This document shows, piece by piece, positions 8,541 to 17,521 of a stretch of 64,000 bases of DNA. Under the pieces are notes generated by a model. The model made no database searches. It was not told where the DNA came from and saw only the letters and a program-made list of their open reading frames with translations. Positions within the stretch are counted from its first letter, which is position 1, and each line of letters begins with the position of its first letter. Source of the DNA: Actinacidiphila alni. GTDB lineage: Bacteria > Actinomycetota > Actinomycetes > Streptomycetales > Streptomycetaceae. The stretch covers positions 62,001 to 126,000 of the forward strand of contig NZ_FONG01000001.1 of NCBI RefSeq assembly GCF_900112845.1, written 5' to 3'. A program made the translations under genes and the position numbers.

Positions 8541-9383
8541 ATGGCCAGCGAGCCGCCGCGCTCGGCGCTGAAACGCGAACGGGTCCGCGACTATCTGATG
8601 GAACTGGTCGAGTCGTGCGCGCCCGGCGACCCGATCCCCTCGGAACGCACCCTGTGCGAGCGGCTCGGCGTCTCCCGCCCCACCCTGCGCTCCGCCGTGG
8701 ACGAACTGGTCACCACCGGGGTGCTGGTGCGCGAGCACGGCCGCGGCATGTTCGTGGCCCGCGCCAAGATCACCCAGGAGCTGGCGCTGGACGGCCAGGC
8801 GCACCGCCTGCCGCAGGCGTCCGGCACCTGGGCCAGCCGGGTGCTGGAGTTCACCACCGTGCAGGCCGGCGCCCGCGTCGGCCGCAAGCTGCACATCTCG
8901 CCGGCCGCCGAGATCACCTACATCGCCCGGCTCCGGCTGGTGGACGACGAACCGATGGCCATCGAATATCTGCACGTCCCGGCCGATCTGGTGCCGGGCC
9001 TGCACGCCGACGACATGGAGTCCGGCGACTTCTACGACTTCCTGCGCGCCCGGCACGGCGTCCATGTGCACGAGGCCGTGCAGTCCATCGAGCCCACCGT
9101 GACCAATGACGAGGAGGCCCGGCTGATCGGCGTGCCGGTGCTCTCGCCCGCGCTGCTCTTCGAACGGCTCACCAAGGACGACACCGGCCGCCCGGTGGAG
9201 TATGTGCACTCCGTCTACCGCGGCGACCGCTACCGGATCGTCTCCCGGCTCGCCCTCGGCGACGCCGCGCCCGCCACCGCGCAGTCCGCCGACCGCCACC
9301 ACCCGGGCATCCCCCCGGGCGACCTCGCGGGCCGCGGCGACGTGACGGCGCTGATGGTGGGGGAGGTGCAGCCGGCCGGCTGA
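8541..9383 (+). CDS. GntR-family regulator, HutC/DasR-like subfamily
   Basis: This 280-aa regulator has an N-terminal winged helix (about 10-75; IPSERTLCERLGVSRPTLRSAVDELV), then a UTRA effector domain (about 95-250; YIARLRLVDDEPMAIEYLHVP; DDTGRPVEYVHSVYRGDRYRIV). The same framework is found in DasR, which responds to GlcN-6-P/GlcNAc-6-P. Several positions differ, so I do not call it DasR itself. The ATG at 8541 is preferred because GGAAGG lies 8 nt upstream and overlaps the alternative GTG at 8532. It is divergent from the binding-protein gene and probably represses the importer and hexosaminidase genes until the sugar or its phosphate is present. The C-terminal 35 residues are disordered. 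Confidence 0.88.
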   Translation: MASEPPRSALKRERVRDYLMELVESCAPGDPIPSERTLCERLGVSRPTLRSAVDELVTTGVLVREHGRGMFVARAKITQELALDGQAHRLPQASGTWASRVLEFTTVQAGARVGRKLHISPAAEITYIARLRLVDDEPMAIEYLHVPADLVPGLHADDMESGDFYDFLRARHGVHVHEAVQSIEPTVTNDEEARLIGVPVLSPALLFERLTKDDTGRPVEYVHSVYRGDRYRIVSRLALGDAAPATAQSADRHHPGIPPGDLAGRGDVTALMVGEVQPAG

Positions 9384-9436
9384 GGGCGCCGCGCCGGGTG
9401 GCGGGTGGCGGGTGCCGGGCGCCGGACCGTCCGGAC

Positions 9437-9925
9437 TTACGGGGTCAGGCCCGCCGAGCGCGGCCGGGCACCGTCGTCGGTGCTGCCACCGGCTCCGGCG
9501 CCGCCATCGGTCCCGGTCTCCCCGGCCGGATCCCGCCCCGGCTCCCGGCGGTCCGCCGCGGGCTCCGCCCAGACGGCCGGCGGCCGGGCGGTCAGCAGCG
9601 GGTCGACCGTCAGATGGTGCGCGCCCAGCGGCTCGGCCATCGCCCGCAGCGCGCTCTCCGACAGCTTGATCCACGGCTGCGTCGGCCCCAGTACCGAGCG
9701 CAGCCGCTGGTCGCTGGTGAAGGCGACCGCGGTCCTGCTGCCCACCGGGGTGCGCCACAGCCGGACGACATAGCCCGCGGGCCCCGGCCGCACCGGCACG
9801 TAGAGCGGCCCCGGCTGCGGGGCGGCGGCGCCCGGCGCGGCAACGGGGGTCGGTGCGGCGGTCTGCTCGTGGGGCTGTCCCTCGGGAGTCCGGTCGCCGG
9901 GTCCGTCGTGCTGGCTCACGCGCAT
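9437..9925 (-). CDS. SAV_915-like / SseB-like small protein
   Basis: This 162-aa protein has a Gln/Pro/Ala-rich N-terminus, a conserved central region (about 45-125) with LYVPVRPG, RLWRTPVGSRTAVAFTS and WIKLSESALRAMAEPLG, and a disordered C-tail. The central segment matches the small SAV_915 family common in Streptomyces, whose function is unknown. The ATG at 9925 is chosen over the one at 9958 because the conserved part starts well after it. It converges with gntR (53-nt gap) and diverges from the glycolipid-binding-like gene. Confidence 0.65.
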   Translation of the reverse strand: MRVSQHDGPGDRTPEGQPHEQTAAPTPVAAPGAAAPQPGPLYVPVRPGPAGYVVRLWRTPVGSRTAVAFTSDQRLRSVLGPTQPWIKLSESALRAMAEPLGAHHLTVDPLLTARPPAVWAEPAADRREPGRDPAGETGTDGGAGAGGSTDDGARPRSAGLTP

Positions 9926-10178
9926 ACCGCAACCGTAACCCGGCCGCCCGGCCCGCATCCCCTGAGGTCACAGCGTGGACACCGGGCCCGCGCCGGGCCC
10001 GGCGGCGCTTTTCGGACACCCCGGCCCGGTCCGGCGTCGCCCGGGCGGGCGCGTCCGGCCGGGGCGCCCGCCGCCGATCGGGTGACCGGCCGCCGCGCCC
10101 GGTCCCGGCGGGCCGGACGGCCGGCCGTTTTCGGCGGATCTCCGGCGCCCGATCCGGGGTGAAGGTTACGTTTGCGCC

Positions 10179-10772
10179 ATGACAGCGCCGAACACCGTAC
10201 TGACCTGGCACGTCGAGGAGACCGCCGGGTACGAGACCGCGTGGGTGGACCTGGCGCCGGGACGACTCCGCGCCCACGGCCGCGCGGTCGGCATGAAGCC
10301 CGAACCGTACTGGGTCAGCTACGAGTTGGAGACCGACAACGGATACGCCACCCGGCTGCTGCACGTCGTGTCGCACACCGTGGACGGCACCTACGAGCTG
10401 GAGCTGCGCCGCGACGAGCGCAGCCGCTGGACGGCCAACGGGCATGTCGTGATCGAACTCGACGGCGCACTGGACTGCGACCTCGGCATGTCGCCGCTGA
10501 CCAACACGATGCCGGTGCTGCGGCACCAACTCCACCGCAACGAAGGCCATCAGGACTTCCTGATGGCCTTCGTGCCGGTGCCCACACTGGCCGTGCGGCC
10601 GTCGATCCAGAGCTACACCCATCTGACCCCGCTGCTGTCCGGGGCCAGGCTCGGCTACAGCTCGGGCAATTACCGCAGCGAACTCGACTTCGACGCGGAC
10701 GGCCTCGTCGTCCGGTACGAGGGCATGGCCACCCGGATCAACCGGGCCGCCCCCAAGGGCCCCACGGCCTGA
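10179..10772 (+). CDS. Putative glycolipid-binding family protein
   Basis: This 197-aa protein lacks a signal peptide or membrane helix. Motifs such as WHVEETAGYETAWVDL, YELETDNGYATRLLHVVS, LDCDLGMSPLTNTMPVLR and FDADGLVVRYEGMATRI match the family annotated as putative glycolipid-binding (PF06475), first noted in Pseudomonas and related to calycin-like folds. Its biochemical role is unproven. Its last 103 nt overlap, on the opposite strand, the 3' end of the MFS gene. Confidence 0.72.
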   Translation: MTAPNTVLTWHVEETAGYETAWVDLAPGRLRAHGRAVGMKPEPYWVSYELETDNGYATRLLHVVSHTVDGTYELELRRDERSRWTANGHVVIELDGALDCDLGMSPLTNTMPVLRHQLHRNEGHQDFLMAFVPVPTLAVRPSIQSYTHLTPLLSGARLGYSSGNYRSELDFDADGLVVRYEGMATRINRAAPKGPTA

Positions 10773-11968
10773 CCCGCCGCGCCCACCGCGACCGCCGCCA
10801 GCAGCGGTGCGACGGCGGCCAGCAGGAAGCACAACGGCAGCGGCAGCCGGGCCACCAGCAGGGAGGCCAGCGCGCCGCCGGACGAACTGCCCGCGTTCAC
10901 CGCCGAGTTGACCCAGGTCGTGGCCCGGGTGGCAGCGCCCTCGGGCGCGGTGGCCGCGGCCGACAGATACGCCGTCGACAGGATCGGCGCCATCAGCGTC
11001 CCCACCGCCGCGACACACACCCCGAGCACCGGAAGCGAGGGCGCCGCGGCCGTACCGGCGAGCAGCGCCGCCAGCACGGCCAGCAACCGGGGCAGCCGTT
11101 CACCGGGCGTCAGCCGCCAGGAGATCCGGCCGTACAGCAGCCCGCCGAGCGCGCTGCCCGCGGACTGCGCCGCGAGGATCCAGCCGACCGCCGAGGGGTG
11201 GTGCTGCCGGTCGGCGAAGGCGATCACATACAGATCGATGCCGCCGAGGCAGCAGCCGATGCCGGCGGCGGCGTACGCGGCCCTGCGCACCCCGGCGCCG
11301 TTCGCGCAGAACAGCCGCAGCCGGACCCGTACGCCGGCGTCCTTGGCGCGCGGCGCGAGCAGCCGGGCGGCCGGTGAGGAGACCATGACCAGGGTGCCGC
11401 AGCCGATCAGCGCGCCCGACAGGACCAGGCCGCCGGTCGGGTGCACGGCCACCACCAGCAGCGGGCCGCCGAGGAAGATCAGCTCCTCGGCGACGGTGTC
11501 GACGCTGAACGCCCGTTGCAGCAGGGCCTCGTCGGGCGTGAGCGCATTCCACAGCGCGCGCATCTTCGGGCCGAGCGGCGGGCACAGCGAACCGGCCGCG
11601 CCGCTCAGCACGGTCAGCAGCCACAGCGGCGGCGCGCTCTCGCGCACGGCGGCGGCCAGGGCGAACAGCGCCGTCGCGAAGGGCAGGGCCAGCGCGGTCA
11701 GTCCGCGCCGCGCGCCCCAGCGGTCCACCAGCGCGGCCCGCGCCGGGCCGAGCAGCACCGAGACGGTGCCGAACAGGGTGGCCAGCAGGCCGCCGCCGGA
11801 CAGCGACCCGGTCGCGTGCGTCAGCGACAGCACCAGTGAGAGGGAGACGACTCCGTAACCGAGCCGTCCGAACAGGGCCGCGCCGAAGGTGCGGCGGGCA
11901 TGCGGCAGCCGGAAGACGGCGGCATACGAAGGGGCAGGCGGGAGCGCCGCCTGGCGGGACGTGGACAT
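10670..11968 (-). CDS. MFS transporter
   Basis: This 432-aa membrane protein has about 12 hydrophobic helices and is richest in Ala/Leu/Gly. The MFS loop 2-3 signature region is RAALVDRWGARRGL. The start ATG at 11968 follows MSTSRQAALPPAP, a plausible cytoplasmic N-terminus. The upstream extension to 12070 is disordered and improbable. The substrate is unknown; single-domain exporters of this kind commonly handle small drugs or sugars. The last 34 codons overlap the glycolipid-binding-like gene head-on, and this tail (TTRPSASKSSSLR) is not membrane-like. Confidence 0.8.
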   Translation of the reverse strand: MSTSRQAALPPAPSYAAVFRLPHARRTFGAALFGRLGYGVVSLSLVLSLTHATGSLSGGGLLATLFGTVSVLLGPARAALVDRWGARRGLTALALPFATALFALAAAVRESAPPLWLLTVLSGAAGSLCPPLGPKMRALWNALTPDEALLQRAFSVDTVAEELIFLGGPLLVVAVHPTGGLVLSGALIGCGTLVMVSSPAARLLAPRAKDAGVRVRLRLFCANGAGVRRAAYAAAGIGCCLGGIDLYVIAFADRQHHPSAVGWILAAQSAGSALGGLLYGRISWRLTPGERLPRLLAVLAALLAGTAAAPSLPVLGVCVAAVGTLMAPILSTAYLSAAATAPEGAATRATTWVNSAVNAGSSSGGALASLLVARLPLPLCFLLAAVAPLLAAVAVGAAGQAVGPLGAARLIRVAMPSYRTTRPSASKSSSLR

Positions 11969-12311
11969 GGTGGATTCCCCGGGTGTGCGTCTACGGGCGG
12001 GTGGTATCGGATGCGCCACAGCCCGGCCGCCCGACGACACGGGGGCCCACTGGCCGACGGCGCGTGCCACGGCCTACGCACGGGGGGAGTACATGAGCGG
12101 TACGGTACCGGATCCGCCGGCCCGGGGACATGGAAAAACGGCCGCCCCGCCTGTGCGCACGGGGGCGGCGCACTGGCGGGGCGGCTGCTGCGAGGGGGCC
12201 GGAGATGCCGGGTGTCCCGTCCCCACGATGACCCGGCGGCCGGCCCCCTGGACCCCGACCACACTCCGCTCCTGCGGGGCCGGGGGGTTGGGGAGGACCA
12301 GTCGGCCCGCC
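11969..12311. other. 343-nt intergenic region between the two MFS genes
   Basis: I see no credible gene here. It holds the leader of the 432-aa MFS gene and, at 12133-12169, a hairpin terminator for the upstream DHA2-type MFS gene. Short open frames on both strands are Arg/Pro-rich shadows. Confidence 0.6.
12133..12169 (-). terminator. Rho-independent terminator after the DHA2 exporter gene
   Basis: On the minus strand GCCGCCCC (12169-12162) pairs with GGGGCGGC (12148-12141) around a 13-nt loop and is followed directly by CGTTTTTCC. It lies about 140 nt past the exporter's stop codon. A stem followed by a T5 run is uncommon in such GC-rich DNA, which makes the call more convincing. Confidence 0.72.
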
Positions 12312-13853
12312 TTACATGTGGACGGCCTGGGCGCCGTCGCCGGTCTGCTGGGGCTTGCCGCTGCGGAACATGAACAGGGCGAGCACGAAGCCGACGGCGA
12401 AGAGCCCTGCCGACCACCAGTAGGCGGTCGAGTAGCTGTGCAACTGGGCCTGGGCGGCGGCTGCCGCGGACGGCTTGTGGCTGTGCAGGTAGCTCGTCGC
12501 GGCGCTCGCGGCCAGCGTGTTGAGCAGCGCCGTACCGATCGAACCGCCCACCTGCTGCATGGTGTTGACCGCGGCCGAGGCGACGCCCGCGTCCTCCGCT
12601 GCGATGCCCGCGGTGGCCACGCTCATCGACGGCGGCAGCGCGAGACCGATACCGAAGCCGATCACCAGAAGCTGCGGCAGGACGTGCGCCGCGTAGGTGC
12701 TGTTGAGGTCGAGGACGGTCAGCCAGGCCATACCGGCACCGGCCATCGCCATGCCGAGCGGCACGATCGGCCGGGGCCCGAACCGCGGCATCAGGCTGTT
12801 GGTGGCCAGCTGCGCGGAGACCATCAGCGCGCCGATCATCGGCAGGAACGCCAGACCCGTCTTGACCGGGGTGTAGCCGAGCGACGCCTGCAGGTAGTAG
12901 GTCAGGAAGAGGAAGACGCCGAACATTCCGGCGCCGGAGATCGCCAGCATGATGAAGGACGCGCCGCGGTCGCGGTCCAGCAGTACGCGCAGCGGCAGCA
13001 GCGGGTGCGTGACCCGGGTCTGCCACCAGGTGAACGCGGCCACCAGGACACCGCCGGCCGCCAGGAAGCCCCAGGTCAGGGGGGAGGACCAGTCGTGGGT
13101 CTCGGCGTTCGAGAAACCGTAGACGATACCGAACAGACCCGTGGTGACCATGATCGTGCCGGGGATGTCCAGCTTCGGACGGTCGGCGGGCGCGCCCTTG
13201 CGCAGGAAGCTCATACCTCCGGCGAAGGCCAGGACGGCGAAGATCAGGTTCACGTACAGCGTCCAGCGCCAGCTCAGGTGCTCGGTGAGCAGACCGCCGA
13301 GCAGCAGGCCCACGCCGCCGCCCGCACCGGCGATGGCGCCGTAGATGCCGAAAGCCTTGGCGCGTTCCTTGGCGTCGGTGAAGGTCGTGTTGAGCAGCGA
13401 GAGGGCGGCCGGCGCGAGCAGCGCGCCGAACAGCCCCTGTAGCGCGCGGCCGGTGACCAGCACCTCGAAGTTCTGCGCGGCGCCGGCCAGGGCGGAGGCG
13501 CCCGCGAAGCCGACGACACCGGTCAGGAAGACGATCTTGCGGCCGATCAGGTCGGCCAGCCGGCCGCCGAGCAGCAGCAGGGAGCCGAAGGCGAGGGAGT
13601 AGGCGGTGACGATCCACTGCCGGTTTCCGTCGCTGAAGCCGAGGTCGCGCTGGGCGGAGGGCAGCGCGATGTTCACGATGGTGGCGTCGAGGACGACCAT
13701 GAGCTGCGCGAGTGCGATGACACTCAGCACCCACCAGCGGTGGTTCGCCTTCTCCTGCTTCTGCACCGGCGCCGTGAGGCCGGTGCCGGCGGCGGGCGCG
13801 GAGGCCGCCGCGGAGTCGCCGACCTGCGAGTCGGCGGTGGACTGGGATGACAT
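12312..13853 (-). CDS. DHA2-family (14-helix) MFS drug exporter
   Basis: This 513-aa proton-driven exporter of the EmrB/QacA class shows about 14 hydrophobic segments. Key motifs are LDATIVNIALPSAQRDLGF (helix 1 signature of DHA2), GGRLADLIGRKIVF (motif A) and GPAL-type motif C at ALQGLFGALLAPAALSLL. The disordered N-terminus and the C-terminal KPQQTGDGAQ tail are cytoplasmic. It probably exports hydrophobic drugs or metabolites. Two palindromes built on CGAAAC/GTTTCG lie 58-118 nt upstream, consistent with repression by a TetR-type regulator. No such regulator gene is adjacent. Confidence 0.88.
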   Translation of the reverse strand: MSSQSTADSQVGDSAAASAPAAGTGLTAPVQKQEKANHRWWVLSVIALAQLMVVLDATIVNIALPSAQRDLGFSDGNRQWIVTAYSLAFGSLLLLGGRLADLIGRKIVFLTGVVGFAGASALAGAAQNFEVLVTGRALQGLFGALLAPAALSLLNTTFTDAKERAKAFGIYGAIAGAGGGVGLLLGGLLTEHLSWRWTLYVNLIFAVLAFAGGMSFLRKGAPADRPKLDIPGTIMVTTGLFGIVYGFSNAETHDWSSPLTWGFLAAGGVLVAAFTWWQTRVTHPLLPLRVLLDRDRGASFIMLAISGAGMFGVFLFLTYYLQASLGYTPVKTGLAFLPMIGALMVSAQLATNSLMPRFGPRPIVPLGMAMAGAGMAWLTVLDLNSTYAAHVLPQLLVIGFGIGLALPPSMSVATAGIAAEDAGVASAAVNTMQQVGGSIGTALLNTLAASAATSYLHSHKPSAAAAAQAQLHSYSTAYWWSAGLFAVGFVLALFMFRSGKPQQTGDGAQAVHM

Positions 13854-13910
13854 GAGGCGGACTCCCGGAAAGGGACGGGCGGGCAGGAACCGACAGGAAC
13901 CGCTGTAAGA

Positions 13911-13925
13911 ACGAAACGGTTTCGT
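13911..13925. promoter_or_regulatory. Perfect palindrome, proximal operator of the DHA2 exporter
   Basis: ACGAAACGGTTTCGT is a perfect 7+1+7 palindrome 58 nt upstream of the exporter's start codon. It shares its CGAAAC half-site with the second palindrome at 13954-13971, as expected for a dimeric repressor of the TetR family. The regulator is not in the window. Confidence 0.6.
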
Positions 13926-13953
13926 ACTCCACCGACCGTACGACCGGACCTAT

Positions 13954-13971
13954 CGAAACGCAAACGTTTCG
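13954..13971. promoter_or_regulatory. Second palindrome, distal operator of the DHA2 exporter
   Basis: CGAAACG-N4-CGTTTCG is an 18-bp perfect inverted repeat. It is centred about 44 bp from the proximal palindrome, roughly four helical turns, with the same half-site. The pair probably flanks or overlaps the promoter of the exporter gene. Confidence 0.6.
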
Positions 13972-14015
13972 CTGTGTGCCCCTGTGTGCCGCTGATCACA
14001 CCGCCGAAAGGGCCA

Positions 14016-14035
14016 GGTCACTGATCCGCGCGGCC
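14016..14035. repeat. 20-bp direct repeat, copy 1 (downstream of lysE-type gene)
   Basis: The 20 bp starting GGTCACTGAT and ending GCGGCC are identical to 14062-14081, which contains the stop codon and last codons of the LysE-family gene. The copies are 46 bp apart, so the end of the gene looks locally duplicated. Confidence 0.75.
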
Positions 14036-14061
14036 TGCGGCCACCGGTCCGTGTGAACCCC

Positions 14062-14081
14062 GGTCACTGATCCGCGCGGCC
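14062..14081. repeat. 20-bp direct repeat, copy 2 (covers the LysE stop codon)
   Basis: This copy includes the TGA stop at 14066-14064 and the codons for the final Arg-Ala-Asp-Gln of the LysE-type protein. It is identical to copy 1. It could be a replication-slippage duplication or the trace of an excised insertion. Confidence 0.75.
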
Positions 14082-14732
14082 CGTCACGGCGACCGTCACG
14101 CCCAGGCCGATCATCGCCAGACCGCCCGTGCCGCCGACCGCCGCCAGCCGGCGCGGGGAGCGCGCGAACCAGGTGCGGGCGGCCGACGCGGTCAGCGCCC
14201 ACACGCTGTCGCAGACCAGCGCGATCACCGTGAACACCAGCCCGAGCAGCAGCATTTGCTCATGCACATGGCCCGCGCCGCGGTCGACGAACTGCGGCAG
14301 CACGGCCGCGAAGAACACCATCGTCTTCGGATTCGTCACGCCGACGACGAAGCCCTCCCACAGGGTGCGCACGTCCCCGCGCGTACGCGTCCCGGAGGAC
14401 GTGTCGGCCCCCTCGGCCCCGCCGTCGCTCATCGCCGCCGACAGCGCGCCCCGGTGCCGGAACGCCTTCACGCCCAGGAACACCAGATAGGCCGCGCCCG
14501 CCAGCTTCAGCGCCACGAACACCGTCACCGACCGGGCGACGATCTCGCCGAGCCCCACCGACACCGCCGTCACCAGTACGTACGCGCCCGTCGCATTGCC
14601 CAGCGCGCTGCCCAGGGCGGTCCGCCGCCCGTGCGCCAGCGCGCGCCCGAGCACGAACAGCACGCTCGGGCCCGGGATCAGCACCAGCACCAGCGACATC
14701 GCCGCGAATCCGAGCAATCTGTCGACCGACAT
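14064..14732 (-). CDS. LysE/RhtB-family amino-acid exporter
   Basis: This 222-aa membrane protein has about six helices. The N-terminal motif LVLIPGPSVLFVLGRALAHG is the LysE/RhtB signature, and WEGFVVGVTNPKTMVFFAAVLPQF is the conserved second half. It exports amino acids or their analogues by proton exchange in this family. The ATG at 14732 is preferred over GTG 14741 because GGAGG lies 8 nt upstream. The loop around residues 118-130 is Gly/Asp/Thr-rich and variable. It is a single gene, transcribed like the DHA2 exporter but with its own leader. Confidence 0.88.
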   Translation of the reverse strand: MSVDRLLGFAAMSLVLVLIPGPSVLFVLGRALAHGRRTALGSALGNATGAYVLVTAVSVGLGEIVARSVTVFVALKLAGAAYLVFLGVKAFRHRGALSAAMSDGGAEGADTSSGTRTRGDVRTLWEGFVVGVTNPKTMVFFAAVLPQFVDRGAGHVHEQMLLLGLVFTVIALVCDSVWALTASAARTWFARSPRRLAAVGGTGGLAMIGLGVTVAVTGRADQ

Positions 14733-14859
14733 CCCCGCCACCTCCGCCGCGTCCCGTGCCGCCGCCGGTGCGGCGTGCCGCGAGCGTAGCCCCGGGCCCG
14801 CGGCGTCCGCCGCCCCATATCGGGCGGGCCGACGTGGGAGGGGCCCTGGACGGGGCCGG

Positions 14860-15732
14860 TCAGGGCAGCAGACCCTCGCGGCGCGCCGCGACCACCGCCT
14901 CCAGCCGGGTGTGCGCGCCCAGCTTCCGCATCGCCGACCGCAGATAGCTCTTCACCGTCTCCGGCCGCAGCCGCAGCCGGGCCGCCGCCGCGGCATTGGT
15001 GGCGCCGGACGCCACCGACGCCAGCACATCCAGCTCGCGCGCGGTCAGCGGCGCCGGGCGCGCGGCCCGGGACTCCGCGGCGGCGCCCGGCACGGCGGCC
15101 GAGGCCAGCCGCGCGCACGCCGTCAGCAGCTCCTGTCGCAGGTGGGGGTCGGGGATCCGGCCGGCCAGCGCGCGCAGCTCCGAATGCGCCTCGCGGACCT
15201 GCTCCCAGGCCCGCGGGTCGGAGGTGACCGGCTGCTGACAGAAGGAGAGCAGCCGCTGCGCCTCGTCCCGTACCGCCAGCGTCTGCTCCAGCTCGCGCAC
15301 CGCGTCGAGCACCACGGTCAGCGGCCGGTCGCCCAGCGCGTACGGCTGCCGCAGCGCGCCGTACAGCACCCCGCGCACCCGGCGGCGGACCACGACCGGG
15401 ACGGCGAGCACCGACCGCAGGCCCTCGGCGGCGACGGCCGGGTCGTACTCGTGGCTGATCACCCGGGAGACGCCGTAGTCGGTGACCGAGCAGGGCCGGG
15501 CGGTGGCCAGGGTCTTGCCGCCCAGGCCGTTGCCGGTGGTGATGGTCAGGCCGCGCAGCGATTCGGTGGCGGTGCCGGCCAGCTCGGAGATCCGGAACTG
15601 CCGGGCGCCGTGGCCGCCGGCCGGTCCCGCGCCGGTCACCAGACCGCCGAAGGCCACCGGCAGCAGTCCCGACCTGCGCATCCGCAGCAGGGCGGCCCGT
15701 ACCTCGACCGCCTCGGCCCGTTGAGCGTCCAT
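14860..15732 (-). CDS. GAF-domain LuxR-type regulator
   Basis: This 290-aa protein has a GAF-like sensor segment (about 60-190; GLTITTGNGLGGKTLATARPCSVTDY, LAVPVVVRRRVRGVLYGALR). It ends with a LuxR/GerE helix-turn-helix (about 235-290; LTARELDVLASVASGATNAAAAARLRL, ETVKSYLRSAMRKLGA). ATG 15732 follows GAGGAGG at 8 nt. It is divergent from the acyl-CoA ligase pair (112 nt between starts). IclR-like GAF plus LuxR regulators beside acyl-CoA ligases often control degradation of aromatic or fatty acids. I infer control of the neighbouring pair. Confidence 0.82.
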   Translation of the reverse strand: MDAQRAEAVEVRAALLRMRRSGLLPVAFGGLVTGAGPAGGHGARQFRISELAGTATESLRGLTITTGNGLGGKTLATARPCSVTDYGVSRVISHEYDPAVAAEGLRSVLAVPVVVRRRVRGVLYGALRQPYALGDRPLTVVLDAVRELEQTLAVRDEAQRLLSFCQQPVTSDPRAWEQVREAHSELRALAGRIPDPHLRQELLTACARLASAAVPGAAAESRAARPAPLTARELDVLASVASGATNAAAAARLRLRPETVKSYLRSAMRKLGAHTRLEAVVAARREGLLP

Positions 15733-15844
15733 CCGCTCCACCTCCTCGCCCGGCCCCACCCCGTGCTCACCCCCGTCCGGGGGTAGTGAGACCCAGGTCA
15801 CTGACGCACGATGCTACCGAGGGGTGCACCGACGAGGAGGACAG

Positions 15845-17521
15845 ATGGCGGCAACGGACGCGACCGGAGCCTTCCGGACCGCCCGCGACTACCTGCTGCG
15901 GCACCGGGAGGACTACGACGCGGCCCGCGCGGGCTTCGACTGGCCGCGACCGGCGGAGTTCAACTGGGCGCTCGACTGGTTCGACGTCGTCGCGCGGGAC
16001 AACGGCCGCACCGCCCTGTGGATCGTCGAGGAGGACGGCAGCGAGCTGCGGGTCTCCTACGCGGGCATGTCGCAGCGGTCCGCGCGGGTCGCCAACTGGC
16101 TGCGCGCGCAAGGCGTCGGGGCCGGCGACCGGGTGCTGGTGATGCTCGGCAATCAGGTGGAGCAGTGGGAGACCGCGCTCGCCGCGATGAAACTGCGCGC
16201 CGTCGTCATCCCCGCCACCCCACTGCTCGGCCCGGCCGACCTGCGCGACCGCATCGACCGCGGCGGGGCCCGGCACGTGGTCGTGCGCGCCGCCGACGCG
16301 GCCAAGTTCGACGATGTCCCCGGCGACTACACGCGGATCGCCGTCGGCGGCGCCCCCGAGGGCTGGCTGGGCTACGAGGACGCGTACGCCGCCACCCCGG
16401 ACTTCACCCCCGACGGGCCGACCCCGTCGGGCGACCCGCTGATGCTGTACTTCACCTCAGGTACCACCGCCAAGCCCAAGCTGGTCGAGCACAGCCACAT
16501 CTCGTACCCGGTCGGCCACCTCGCCACCATGTACTGGATCGGGCTGCGGCCGGGCGATGTGCACCTCAACATCTCCTCACCCGGATGGGCCAAGCACGCC
16601 TGGTCGAGTCTGTTCGCGCCGTGGAACGCCGAGGCGACCGTCTTCGTGCACAATTACACGCGCTTCGACGCCGGGCGGCTGATGGCCGAGATGGAGCGCG
16701 CCGGGGTCACCAGCTTCTGCGCCCCGCCGACGGTGTGGCGGATGCTGATCCAGGCCGATCTGAGCGCGCTGCGCACCCCGCCGCGCGAGGTCGTCGCGGC
16801 CGGCGAGCCGCTCAACCCCGAGGTGATCGAGCACGTCCGGCGGGTGTGGGGCGTGCTGATCCGGGACGGCTTCGGCCAGACCGAGACGGCCGTGCAGGTG
16901 GCGAACTGCCCCGGGCAGCTGGTCAAGGCCGGCTCCATGGGACGCCCCACCCCCGGCTACACCGTCGCCCTGGTCGACCCGGTGACCGGCGAGGTCGGCG
17001 ACGAGGGCGAGATCTGCCTCGACCTGCGCGCGGAGCGGCCGGTCGGCCTGATGACCGGGTACGCGGGCTCGCCCGGGGCGACCGCGGAGGCGATGAGCGG
17101 CGGCTTCTACCGCACCGGCGACATCGGCTCGCGCGACGCCGACGGCTACATCACGTACATCGGCCGCGCCGACGACGTCTTCAAGGCGTCCGACTACAAG
17201 ATCTCGCCCTTCGAGCTGGAGAGCGCGCTGCTCGAACACGAGGCGGTCGCCGAGGCCGCGGTGGTGCCCGCCCCCGACGAGCTGCGGCTGGCCGTGCCCA
17301 AGGCGTACGTGGTGCTCGCCGAGGGCTGGGCGCCCGACGGCGAGACGGCGAAGGCGATCTTCGCGCACTCGCGGGCGGTGCTGGCCCCGTACAAGCGCAT
17401 CCGGCGGCTGGAGTTCGCCGACCTCCCGAAGACCGTCTCCGGCAAGATCCGCCGGATCGAGCTGCGCGAACGCACGATGCACGACGGGAGCGCCGAATTC
17501 CACGAGGAGGACTACCGGTGA
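15845..17521 (+). CDS. AMP-forming acyl-CoA synthetase (medium-chain / aryl acid type)
   Basis: This 558-aa adenylate-forming enzyme makes acyl-CoA from a carboxylate, ATP and CoA. The P-loop-like A3 motif is [17 protein letters not shown], the adenylation motif is DGFGQTE, the hinge region is [20 protein letters not shown], and the A10 lysine is in KTVSGKIRR. The N-terminal region ([15 protein letters not shown]) is typical of the medium-chain/benzoate-CoA ligase group. The start ATG lies directly behind GAGGAGGACAG. It overlaps the next ligase by 4 nt (GTGA), so both are translated together. The acid substrate is not evident. Confidence 0.9.
   Translation: MAATDATGAFRTARDYLLRHREDYDAARAGFDWPRPAEFNWALDWFDVVARDNGRTALWIVEEDGSELRVSYAGMSQRSARVANWLRAQGVGAGDRVLVMLGNQVEQWETALAAMKLRAVVIPATPLLGPADLRDRIDRGGARHVVVRAADAAKFDDVPGDYTRIAVGGAPEGWLGYEDAYAATPDFTPDGPTPSGDPLMLYFTSGTTAKPKLVEHSHISYPVGHLATMYWIGLRPGDVHLNISSPGWAKHAWSSLFAPWNAEATVFVHNYTRFDAGRLMAEMERAGVTSFCAPPTVWRMLIQADLSALRTPPREVVAAGEPLNPEVIEHVRRVWGVLIRDGFGQTETAVQVANCPGQLVKAGSMGRPTPGYTVALVDPVTGEVGDEGEICLDLRAERPVGLMTGYAGSPGATAEAMSGGFYRTGDIGSRDADGYITYIGRADDVFKASDYKISPFELESALLEHEAVAEAAVVPAPDELRLAVPKAYVVLAEGWAPDGETAKAIFAHSRAVLAPYKRIRRLEFADLPKTVSGKIRRIELRERTMHDGSAEFHEEDYR

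Noticed and set aside
8541..9383. Calling the GntR gene dasR
   Set aside because: UTRA motifs are shared, but many positions differ from DasR and the local sites have different geometry; a related paralogue is more likely.
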